Shown here: one piece after another, positions 11,827 through 22,169 of the stretch
How the letters are laid out: every line of letters begins with the position of its first letter
Position numbering within the stretch: the first letter of the stretch is position 1
Origin: Neopestalotiopsis rosae
Lineage: Eukaryota; Ascomycota; Sordariomycetes; Amphisphaeriales; Sporocadaceae
Length of the DNA stretch: 64,000 nucleotides
NCBI GenBank assembly: GCA_023078685.1
Contig: JALGAS010000012.1
Location: 248,001 to 312,000 of the forward strand
Direction of reading: 5' to 3'
The notes under the pieces: model-generated
What the model was told of the DNA's origin: nothing
The model's database searches: none
Seen by the model: only the letters and a program-made list of their open reading frames with translations
Program-made: the position numbers and the translations under genes

Positions 11827-13088
11827 TTAAGACGCCAGGCGAGCAACATTAGCTGCATAGGTATACCGCAGCATGTCGGAGACCTCTGTCTCTCTATACA
11901 TTTCGTGATAGTCAAAGACATTCAGTCTCATTGCTGCCAAGATCATAGTCTCGAGGACCGACTCTGACGGCATGGAATACTGGTCTTGCTTGGGCCCGTC
12001 CAGATTTCTTAAATGAGCCGCTAGCGTTTGTTTGGTAGTGCAACCCGTGTGATCGGGTGTGTAGTCTCTCCAAAGAGCCTGTCCAAGGTTCCACGAGAAC
12101 GAACAAGCGCGGGTATCAATGTCCTCTGCTTCAGGCAATGGCCACAGCTTTCCTGCATTCAAATTTCGGATCATCGTACCCAAGGTGTGTGCCTGACAGC
12201 TAAGTCGATCCTCTCGTCTAATGTAGTTGCAACAATACGGGCTGGTACGATCACCATCGTTCATAAGCGTGTTGATTGCATCGCGAATTGGTATCAAGGC
12301 TTCATTGATATGTCTGGTTCGTACAAGTCGAATATGATCTAGAAGGCGTCATGTCAGCATTCATCTGGAGTATTTTGCTTCATAATTCAAGTCTCACCTG
12401 CTGCACCATCAGGCTCAAGAACATGTTGGAACAAGTGGTGGTCAGGCTCAAGGGACCAAGCCAAGCGAATAAGTACAGCCCGGTATAGCTGCAGGTGGCC
12501 GAATTTGCTAGCCAACCACAACGACTGCTTAAGTCTTTGGTAGTCGAGCCCGTCTTCGAAATGATGACCTTCTGCCTCCCATTGGATCAAAAGGTCACAC
12601 CATATTGATATGAATGGCCGGAGCTTATTCATCATCAGATATTTGTCCGCGACAACGACAAATGTGTAGAGGTCGTCCACAAATGAATCATCAGGGCGGT
12701 GAAGATCTCCACTCTCGTAGAAAACTTGTTCATCTCTGAGTTCACAGACCTTTTCGACGTTGCCGTGTGCAAGATGGAAGAGCAACTCCATGGCATCAGC
12801 ATCATCTTCAGGCAGGTGGATAGTCGCCTGGGCGGCTTCACAGAATTTTCCAAATAGCATTGCGTTCATGACGGGGCTTGACCGTGCTAGAGCCTTCGAG
12901 CAGACTCGGAAGCGTCTTGCTATTGTGTGTCGGTGATCGCCGTCGTCGTCGATATCGCACTTGTTGGTACCAACCTCGAGGATTCGATCGCCGCGCTCGT
13001 CTATATCGGTCAAGGTAATAGTTCTGGTCGGGAACCAGCACTGAGGTTGCTCGATCATGTCCATGTCTGGCTTGACATCAGACGCCAT
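11827..13088 (-). CDS. BTB/POZ domain protein
   Basis: Two exons, 12398..13088 and 11827..12338, are joined by a 59-nt GT-AG intron in phase 1, giving 400 aa. The first ATG in frame is at 13088. Residues about 45-110 look like the core of a fungal BTB domain: an FRVCSKALARSSPVMNAML block followed by the strand IHLPEDDADAMELLFHLAHG. In BTB proteins this region corresponds to the homodimer interface and substrate-adaptor fold. The remaining C-terminal part is helical, typical of the large family of fungal BTB proteins that have no other named domain. A role as an adaptor for cullin-3 ubiquitin ligase or as a protein interaction scaffold is the family expectation, not shown here. No close paralogue is nearby. 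Confidence 0.75.
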
Positions 13089-14246
13089 GGTCAAGCTCTG
13101 GGTGATGGCGAGGAAGGTCCAATGAGTTGTTGGAGAACGTCAAAGAGTGTGCAGTAGACTGTGATGAAGTTGAATTGATATTTGCAGGCACGGCAGAAGA
13201 TTTGTGACAGCCGCACTGCTTCAATCTGTGGGTAAAGGTTAGGATTGATTGTTCTCTCGAATGAGTTCAAGTTGCAAAACCCAGACTGAAACTTGAATTA
13301 GGCAGCTGTGAGTTAGCCTTGTTCGTTGTTCTCAAGTCAGGATATCAAGGAATGAAATGGTAGCACGTGCTTTCCAATTTGAGTTGAGGATTGGCGTTTG
13401 CCGGTTTATCGTGTCACCGTACACTGGGCGGTATGTTGGGAGTCGATTCGAATTTGTGGCTACATTCAGCAATTTTTTGAGTCTTGGTTGCCGTGGCGTA
13501 CATTCCTTTGTGGTCACAACTCGACGGGGTGATAAGTGAAGCAGATCTACATGGATTGAAGCAAGGCAGTGTCTTGTTTTTAATCAAGACTTTGACAGTT
13601 GTTCAATCTCTACGAAATTCAAGTGCCCTGGTCCCCAAACAATGCAGGAATGCCGCGTTTGCGCTATTCTCACAACTCTGTCGATATCCTTTGGCTGTAT
13701 GATGAATTCTTCAAGATGTACGCAATCTCTTAAAATCTACGAGATCTCCAGCAATAACAGCGTCATAATACGTATACAGATCACATTGGTTATGCCGTAC
13801 GGATAGACAAGACTCATTTCTGCAAAATTGCACATTAAACGCACTTTGGTCTAATACAAATGAGGTCACTCCTTCGACTACACTGAATCACAAAGAGGAA
13901 TTCCAGGCATAAGGAGGGGAAAAGTGATGGCTGAAACGCATAACAGAACGCAACATGTATTTACGTAAAGTCCAGCGTACTTGTATGGATCATAAAGTTG
14001 GATGCATTGAGTAGACACTGGTTCTACTACATCGGTGGATGCCATCTTAACTGCTGGGGCTGATATTTCCCCTGGGTTGGGGCATCAGCTGTTGGCAGTG
14101 GCCTACCTCTCGCTGGGCCCAGCGCTTATCGCTAGCTGCTAGCTGAACTCAAGAACTCATTCACTCAACAACGAGCACCACATGATTGCAACAGCAATAC
14201 TCTTGGAGTTTACAATAGTTCATCTTTGGCACTCATTCCAGGCAAC
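13089..14246. other. Divergent intergenic region
   Basis: About 1.15 kb between the BTB gene (minus) and the Zn2Cys6 regulator (plus). It presumably carries both promoters. No gene or repeat was recognised. Confidence 0.5.
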
Positions 14247-16363
14247 ATGGATGCTGGACGAGTAGCTGAGCGCGTGGCTCTTGCTTGTGAAGCGTGTCGC
14301 AAGCGAAAGCGTAAGGTAATGGTACTGCCGTAAACCTCACTAAAATCAAGCTGACCTGAGCGACGATAAGTGCGACGGCATCACTCCCAGTTGTTCCTGG
14401 TGTCTACAAAAGAGTATCGCATGCCATTACGTCCTTGAAAGACCAAGAAGGTGAGTGTTACTTCTTATAGTTGCGCCGCTCCATGAACTGACACTTCCAT
14501 ATCATAGACCAAAGCTCGACTACCATTACGTAAATGGCTTGGAGACACAGATTGAACTATTAAAGGAAGAAGTGTACCGCTTGAAGGGACTATGCCAGTC
14601 TGCACCACCGTTGCAGACAATTCCTAACCAACTGGACAATGCGTCAGAGGACGGCAGCACCAGCGGACCAAAGGACGATTCGGCAATCAACGACGTGAGC
14701 TCTCTCATGTGGCGGCTCAAGATTGGAGATAACGGCGAGAGCACCCTTATAGGCCCTTCGGGAAATCATTGCTTCTCTAGCACGACCGACGCTTCCACAC
14801 AACCCAGTAGCCATGCTACACAAGAAGCAGCTTGGGACCAGTACCACAGAACCAACCATGCTAGGTTGATATCTCTATTTTCTCAGTACATCAATCCAAC
14901 TTTTCAATTCCTCGACCAGGAGATCTTGGTAAGACTCGGGTGCAACGCGTCGCAGGAACCCGATCTCCTCACATCGGCGGTACTCGCGGCTGGCAGTCTT
15001 TATGCCGAAGACGTGGAAGCTAGAAGCTATGGCGAGAGTCTAGCATCCAAGATTGAAGCCATGAGCCTAGAGACCTGCCGCCGGTCCCCCAATTTAGCCA
15101 CCACTCAGTCTTTGGCAATCATGTGTTGGCGAGAACTGGCTCTCGGGAACGAGAACATGGCGTGGATGTACAATTGTAAGCGAATATCCTGGCCTAGCCT
15201 TTACATGCATGCTGAATAATCCACAACAGCCATGGCATGCAGTCTGTCGATACACCTAGGACTCACTGTCATTTCCCTTCAAGAGCTTAGGCGTGGCGAG
15301 TTGGAGGGCAAAGATGCCGAAATGCCCAATGACCTACGCCAACGAACAAGGACAGTTTGGAGTGTTCTTTTGCTCGACAGAATCGCAACATCGCTGCTGG
15401 GTCGGCACTGTATCATTCCATGGCGTCGAATTCAGGCACCGTATCTTGTCAAAGTGCTCGGTGCTGCAGCTACAACAGATGAACTAGCTTTCGATCTCCA
15501 GTGCAAGTTGTGGTATTTACACGACAAGTACATGGATAGAATGTGAGTATCCTTGTAACTCAATAGGGACTATAGCTGACTTGCCAAGCTACTCGTACGA
15601 ATTCAAAGATCTCGACGAAAACGAACGTCATCGACTCCTGGTAGAAGCACGGGATGGGCTTCTCTCTTTTCGAACACAACTCAAAGCTTCATTTGACCAA
15701 AAAGAGGAGACTGAAACCCCCACAGTCATCTTTTGTCATATGGCATATCACATGTCACAGCTTTTGATCCACCGGCCGTACTTGAACGGCCCAGCCCACG
15801 ATCATATCCGTCAAGTTGTTGACCGAAGCACCACACTTGAAGCAGCCAGTATGGTGGATCTGATAAGGAGATACCAAAAGATTGGTTCCTTCGACAAAGT
15901 GCCTCCATTTGTGGTCCACAGTATACAGACGGCTGCAATCACACTACTCTTGAATGCGACATCGGAAGAGCCTTCCATGCGAAGCCCATCAATTCATCGA
16001 CTGCGTACTTGTGTAGAAGCTTTGGAGGCGATAGGTGCCAGGTGGCTCAGTGCGAAACGCGCGATCACCACCTTGAGAGAGTTGGCGGAGCGGTGGAAGA
16101 TTTCCAAGGCGCTACCGATGCGCTACAGTGGTCCACTGCATCAAGCTGATATGGCGAGAGCCGCTGACGACTCAGCTGTTGCAAATGTTGACATCCTTGG
16201 CCCCTTTAACGATCCCAGTCTATATTATCAGACTGCTGATAATAATGGCTCAGCGATGTCGGCCACATTGGGGGTTGACTATTTTGCCAGTGCAGACTTG
16301 AACTTGGCAGGATCCGATCTGTTTGGATCATCATACTTGGACTTTTCGTCGACGAATAATTAA
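14247..16363 (+). CDS. Zn2Cys6 fungal-specific transcription factor
   Basis: Five exons, 14247..14315, 14371..14450, 14508..15175, 15230..15542 and 15589..16363, give 634 aa. The N-terminus carries a canonical binuclear zinc cluster, C14-x2-C17-x6-C24-x6-C31-x2-C34-x6-C41, rich in Arg/Lys between the first cysteines. A linker and a short coiled-coil dimerisation segment follow (residues about 57-80, LETQIELLKEEVYRLKG). The middle region has the fungal_trans domain, with hallmarks such as MACSLSIHLGL and RTVWSVLLLDR near residues 272-325. It is a nuclear DNA-binding regulator expected to bind CGG half-sites. The zinc cluster is split by intron 1 exactly before Cys24, so a single open frame misses it. 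It lies 199 bp tail to tail from an MFS transporter gene, followed by a nitrilase and a methyltransferase gene. A pathway-specific regulator of that group is a reasonable inference. Confidence 0.93.
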
Positions 16364-16561
16364 CGAGATCAACGCTTTTTACAAAGGAAGAAGAACAAAG
16401 ATCCTGGATGGCTGTGTTGATTCTGTTGATACAATATGCCGCTCAGAACTTGTCGCATAACTCTACACATCTCACGACCGCGGCCACGTGAAAACTCGCA
16501 ATATTTAATACTAATATGGCACTTTTATTAATGCACGAGGGGTAATCATATATTCTAGTGT

Positions 16562-18218
16562 CTACAATGCTATTACAGCCCGCAACCTCTTTCCATATAC
16601 ATAGAGAGGTATAGTCAAAAGGGTGACACCAACAGTCAAGCTGCCCCAGGTTGTAAAGAAAACCAAAGCACCGTGCGTCACGTAATAGTCGTTGAGGATA
16701 AAGGTCAAACCGAAAGCAAAAGCACTCTTGACCAGCTAGAGTCGTTCAGTGTTAGCAGAGCATCAGGAACCTGGGACGATGGTTGCTTACCATGGCCACA
16801 CCAAAAGCTTCAGCCGTCTTTTCTTCACAGGCATCATTGGTATACGCCACAATGCCGGTGCAGTTCATTCCAACACCAAAGTTCAGACAGCCAAGCAACA
16901 CGGCCGATGCCCATACTGACGAGCCTCGGTCAAGGACAATACCCAGACCATATGACCCGATAGCCGTGGTAATCATACCGGGAATCAACACGGGTAACCG
17001 AAACTCTGGTTCATAGATGCCACCATTTTGCAACGCCATTTTCTGAGCCAATGCATCACAGAGGTACCCGCCAAGAACAGTGCCAAAGGCGGAGCCGATC
17101 AAAGGGGGAACACCGATCAACAATCCGACAGATGTCGCAGACAAGTTATATGGTGGGGCTTCAAAGATTTGATCTGCTACAGCGCCCTGAATAATGGTCC
17201 AGCTAAAGGTTACCGACCACATGGCACAAGCCCAGATGATGATGGGATGCCCCAACAATTTGAGGGGTACTACAAAAATGAGGAGCTGATGCATCAAGTC
17301 AATGCGAGGAGGCTTTGCCAGCCCGAGAAATGTCTTCTGTACGGGCCGGACTTCGTCAAAGGCTTTTTCATCGGTCTCGTCCTTGGGTGGAGCTCCAGCG
17401 TCGCAAACATTTGTTGATCGAGCTTGTGTCATTCCAATCTCAATGTCGTCTTTTTGCGGTGATATGCTCGTCTCGACTTGCCGAGAAATCTCGTGGCCAT
17501 TGAGAACACCGTGATCGGACAGTGTTTCGGGCACAAAGAAGAAAACAAGTATCAACGCCAAAGCAAAGGCAATCGCCAAGATTTTGAAGGACCATTGCCA
17601 TCCAAGAGCAGTAATGATGTAGCTGCTAATGACTGGCGCGACATTGACCGAGACGATGACGGCAAAGTTCCAGATACCAGCACGTCGACCGCGCTCAGTG
17701 ACGGGGAATAGGTCATTGATGGAGACGGTGCCAGCAAGAGAGAAGAAGCCTCCCATGCCGAGTCCTTGGAATGCGCGGGATGCAACCAGCGAGCCATAGC
17801 TTTTGGCAAAGCTGCCCCAGACACAACTGAAGACCAACATGAGGCTGGTCACCAGATAAACGATGCGCCGACCGTATATCTCGGCTAGTGGAGCACAGAG
17901 GTATGCGCTCACACCCAATGCCATGATCAAGGCCCCGTTCAGCAGTGTCACCTGCGTCAGCCCGACCTGGAGGGAGGCCGCCACCAGGCTGAATCCAGGT
18001 ACGAGCACGGGACCAACGACACCAGTGACACTAGCTCCATATATGAGGGTCAAAAAGTATAGCTCTCTTCGGAATCGCGACATGTTGAGAGGGTTCGTGG
18101 CCGGCGGGGCTTCGTGCATCGTGCTCGATGGGGGATTCTTCGACGGTGTGTCTGTCAGCGAGACACTGCCACGAGGTTGGACAGGATTTTGGTCGACCTC
18201 AGCGATTCCAAATGCCAT
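16562..18218 (-). CDS. MFS transporter, DHA1-type multidrug/efflux family
   Basis: Two exons, 16791..18218 and 16562..16735, are joined by a 55-nt GT-AG intron in phase 0, giving 533 aa. The second exon adds a conserved C-terminal pair of helices (LVKSAFAFGLTF and LTVGVTLLTIPLYVYGKRL). The predicted topology is 12 membrane segments with a cytosolic N-terminus of about 60 residues. The motif-A equivalent PLAEIYGRR lies between TM2 and TM3, and a long central loop after TM6 is charged. An in-frame upstream extension to 18266 has no ATG. This subfamily exports drugs, polyamines or fungal metabolites by proton antiport. Its place between a Zn2Cys6 regulator and a nitrilase gene suggests that it moves the substrate or product of that group. 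The substrate cannot be told from sequence. Confidence 0.92.
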
Positions 18219-18875
18219 CTTGCTTGAAAATACAATAATACTTTTGTAAGGATTTGACAACCTCAATCTCTGGCTCTAAGGTTAGATCATTCGTGTTCCC
18301 GACCGCTTGGGAGGCCATGGCAAGCTCTTATGCAAGTCACAGGACGCGATAAGAGTCCCCAATTCCATCTTTGACAAGCTGGATCTAGAACTGTTCTATC
18401 TCTGATAGCAAACAAGCGTAATCTAACGGCGTCGAAGCAGCCTTCTATCAAGATCACGTTGAGAGACCAGAGTTATCTTTGGTGATTATAGTACGGCGCC
18501 ACTGTATTGGTTCAACGCCTTGAGCTGTGATTGGCTAGAACGCACATTTTAGCGGCGGAACCAGACGAACCGCCATGATAGACAGGGGTCCATATCGAAA
18601 CATGACTCTGAGAACATCACGAAAGCCGACCTCTACTACCGGATTTTTTGATGATTGCACTCATTGATAATATCGAATGTAATATCTCAATCGATTATCT
18701 AGGCGCCGCATTCGCATTGCTCATGAATGCATCTTGAATCATTTCCAATCATCTCAATTCAGCGGAATTCATCTTCCCCAAAACTAATCCGGCCCTAATA
18801 TATATAAGCTTACGTTCATCAGCGTCAATGCAGACCAGGCCTTTACCCACTGCAGTCCAATCGCAAAAGCAAGCC
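18219..18875. other. Divergent promoter region of MFS transporter and nitrilase
   Basis: A 657-bp region between two head-to-head genes. This arrangement would permit shared control. A TATA box for the nitrilase is listed separately; no further element is certain. Confidence 0.5.
18799..18808 (+). promoter_or_regulatory. TATA box of the nitrilase gene
   Basis: TATATATAAG lies 68 bp before the ATG at 18876. The upstream in-frame ATG at 18828 is only 20 bp after the element and so probably precedes or coincides with the transcription start. This favours 18876. Confidence 0.5.
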
Positions 18876-19960
18876 ATGGAAAGATCTACCAAGACATCAG
18901 TCAAGGTTGCCGTGACCCAAGCAGAGCCTGTATGGCTGGACCTTGATGCTACGGTCGAGAAGACATGTCTTCTCATTGACGAAGCAGCCAAGAATGGCGC
19001 TGAACTCATTGCGTTTCCAGAATGTTGGATTCCCGGCTACCCAGCTTGGATATGGTAAAAACACTATACCTCTCTTTCGTTACTAGAATGACTAACAATT
19101 TGCTTTGCGGCACCAGGACCCGCCCCGTCGATCCAGAACTCACCTCACTATACATACGCAACTCCCTTAAAGTCGACTCGCCACAAATGCGACAGATCCA
19201 AGACTGCGCGGCCCAAAACAAGATCGTCGTGGTTCTAGGCTTCACCGAGAACCGGCACCACTCCCTCTACATCTCCCAATCCATAATCGACGCCGACGGC
19301 AAGATCCTAGTCACGCGGTCCAAGATCAAGGCTACACACATGGAGCGCACGATCTTCGGCGACGCCTCGGTCGAGTGCCTGGACGGCGTCGCGGATACGC
19401 AGGCCGGACGCGTTGGCGCGCTGTCGTGCTGGGAGCATGCGCAACCTCTGCTCAAGTATCACATGTATAGCCAGCGGGAGCAAATTCACGTTGCTGGGTG
19501 GCCGCCTCTATATGCAGCGACGGAGGGGGACAAGGCGCAGTGGTCCATGACGAGCGAGGGTAAGTCTTAATGCGCTGCGCTTTACTCATGTGCATGATCG
19601 CTAATAATGACTTCCTGAACAGGCGCACAATCGCTTGCCAGAACATACGCCCTCGAATCGCAATCATTTGTCCTCCATTCTACCGCAGTCATGAGCCAGG
19701 CTGGTATAGAACGCATGAAGACACAGACAGGCATCGTCATGAACGCCCCAGGTGGAGGCTCTTCTGCCGTGTTTGCACCGGATGGCCGCAAGATATCCAC
19801 AGACCTGCCTGAGACAGAAGAGGGCTTAGTGTATTGCACATTGGATTTGCATCTCATTCTCGAGTCAAAGGCGTTTTTGGATGTTTGCGGTCATTATAGT
19901 AGACCCGACTTGCTATGGCTCGGAGTGGATAGAAACGAAAAGGCGCATGTGAGGGGGTAG
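18876..19960 (+). CDS. Nitrilase superfamily carbon-nitrogen hydrolase
   Basis: Three exons, 18876..19054, 19117..19559 and 19623..19960, give 319 aa. The introns are 62 and 63 nt, and the first has a CTAAC branch point. The catalytic triad of the superfamily is visible: Glu49 (AFPECW), Lys131 (SKIKATH) and Cys164 (LSCWEH). The CWEH context is that of true nitrilases and cyanide hydratases, which convert R-CN to the acid plus ammonia, or HCN to formamide. The usual Pro after the catalytic Lys is Ala here. At 319 aa it is somewhat shorter than typical fungal nitrilases (about 340-370), mainly at the C-terminus, which in this family shapes the spiral filament. The protein is cytosolic. It is flanked by the MFS and methyltransferase genes. 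Substrate assignment would be guesswork. Confidence 0.92.
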
Positions 19961-20078
19961 ATGTATAATTGAAATGATTCTAGACACTCTAAGCAGTATA
20001 GTCCCGTCGCATTGTTAGTGGGCGAAATTGCACATCAGTGGAACCAATGCAGTGTGACTGTTGGTTCTGTTCTCAACT

Positions 20079-21593
20079 TCATCCTTGCCATTCGGCCTCG
20101 ATTATGTATCGGACTGCGCCCGAGGGTTGTCTTGCACCCAGATAGTGATATCTCGAGTCCGCCGCTGCGAATAAATCGCGCCATTCGTGCATTTCTCGTT
20201 GGTGGGCATTCAAGAGCTGCTGCATTCCAACGTCAAGGTTGCTGGTTATTGACGGTTAGTGAACTGCCGTACATTATAGTGGAGTAAAAGCTTACATGGC
20301 TCTGCGGGCATCCACTGTTTCCAAACTCTCCAGGCCTGGGAGAATACGTTCGTGGATGATGATCTTGGCACCCTTTTGCAAGGACGGAATCAGATTTTGC
20401 AGAATCTTGATGCTATACTTGTCAGCCCAATTGTGAAAGATGGACTTGAAATAGTAGACGTCTGCCTTGACAGGTTGAGGTGTAAAGAAGTCACTATAAT
20501 GGTGGTCAGTAAAGATCAATGAGACGGTGGAGACACAACTCACTGTGCTATAAATTCGACCCTGTCGCTAAGATTAGCGGGCAGACGAGTGGCCCCCTCG
20601 GCAACCGTGTCTGGCAGGTCCTGGACAAAGCACTTCATGTTGGGAAATTTCTCGGCAATTGCAATGGCAACACTTCCATGGGAACCGCCCACATCTACCA
20701 TGGTCTTTAGTTCTGCCCATGGGTAATTGTCAAGCAGACCGTCCGAGGTCGGGTCGGGCTTGGAAAAGTATGCGCCAAATCTAGCTGCGCGCTCAGGGTT
20801 GTCGGCGAAAATGTCAAACATTCCCTTGTTGCTGTTGTTGGCGAGCGAAAAGCCCTGCGAAAACATCAGCCAAATCTATCAAACGCTGGTGTAGCTGTCG
20901 CAACTCACGGTTTGGTTGCTCTCTTCAGAATTTGGCCATTTCTCCATGGCATCAGCCATCTGTTATCGTCAGTTAGCATGTCTGATCAAGCAAATCTGGT
21001 CCTTCACTTTACCTTGACACCAGCCGGCCAAAACTCATCGAGCTCTACCCGCAGCGAGTTGATCATCACATCGTCGCTAGCCAAGATTGCTGTCAGAGCC
21101 GAATGAGTAATGACACCCGGTGTATTCTCTTGAAAGAAGTAGTGATTGATGATCCCGTGCCTGACAATTCGTCGAACATTTCTGACACTCAGTCCCGAGA
21201 ACTCGGCCATGGCTTCAAAGGAAGTAGACTCTCTGAGCGGAAAGGACTTGACAAGATTAAAACGGAGAATGGCCTTGACGCTGACATAGTCGGTCCACTA
21301 ATACAAAATTAGCTGACGGCTATCAAGGAAGCCATCACGTTAAATGCTCATACCTGAAATCGCAGTAGCTCTTTGGGTCCAGTGAGCAATGCCTTCAACT
21401 CTGCACATGATTCAATAACCCTGCTACGAGCTGCCTTGATCTCAGTCGCATCGTCGGGTAGAGGTATGGTTGGAAGCGCATCCTCATTGAGCGACGGAGT
21501 TGGTGCTTTAGTTGCGACTAAGAAGTCATTGATGATGGCCGTATCTCTCGCAATTATCGAGGACAGCTCAATGATTCTGTTTGTTAAAGACAT
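20079..21593 (-). CDS. SAM-dependent O-methyltransferase (small-molecule type)
   Basis: Six exons, 21354..21593, 21013..21297, 20909..20959, 20544..20854, 20296..20493 and 20079..20241, give 415 aa, the usual length for fungal secondary-metabolite O-methyltransferases. An N-terminal dimerisation region (FEAMAEFSGLSVRNVRRIVRH resembles the winged helix) precedes the Rossmann domain. Motif I is VDVGGSHGS at about residues 244-252, and QDLP follows. The catalytic-base region SIFHNW has His316. The last exon, whose frame is closed by a stop if read through, restores the conserved tail with NAHQREMHEW and YIIEAEWQG. The family methylates hydroxyl groups on polyketides, flavonoid-like or other aromatic compounds. 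It ends 118 bp from the nitrilase stop, tail to tail. There is no core synthase gene in the window, so a full biosynthetic cluster is not shown. Confidence 0.92.
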
Positions 21594-22169
21594 TTTTGGA
21601 CGAAGTTGCAAGATGATAACGTTTAAGAAGATAGTAGAGATGAAGAACGACAGGAGGTCAACGGAGGGGTGCCAAGCTAATAAGTACATGTATCCAATCC
21701 TTCATGAGCTCCATGATCCCTGATTCAAATATTTGTCAGCTTACCGTTTGAGAGTATTTGTGTTAAGAGCGGCTAACACCGTGGGATCGCGCGATGCCAA
21801 CAAGTCGGTGTCCAATGCGATCCACGACTACTATAATGCACCCCGGTCTTCCTGAGTGCACTATCCACCCCTGACGTGCGCCTAAATCCAGAGAACATCT
21901 GAAAAACATTTCCTCTCATCTTGCTCGTTCGATTTCAACTTTCATCTAGAAACTATACAGTTTCGGGCAACAGCTGAAAATGAAATGAAAGCACTTTTCT
22001 ACCACTTACACATGCCCATAGTAGCAAGGCGTTCTGAAGTCACTGGGCAGAGACTCACAACCCTTCGTCTCGACCAACATATTTCCCTCCTCAGCAAAAG
22101 CTTCACGACTTCAGAATTCCTCCTATACATGGTTTTATGACGAGATTCATCGTAATTCTCCATTGAAAT
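21594..22169. other. Intergenic, no gene seen
   Basis: Promoter side of the methyltransferase gene and 3' flank of the first STAND gene. Nothing else recognised. Confidence 0.5.

Noticed and set aside
14247..21593. Calling this a complete secondary-metabolite cluster
   Set aside because: No core synthase (polyketide, nonribosomal peptide, terpene or similar) is present in the window, so only a possible tailoring or catabolic group is claimed.
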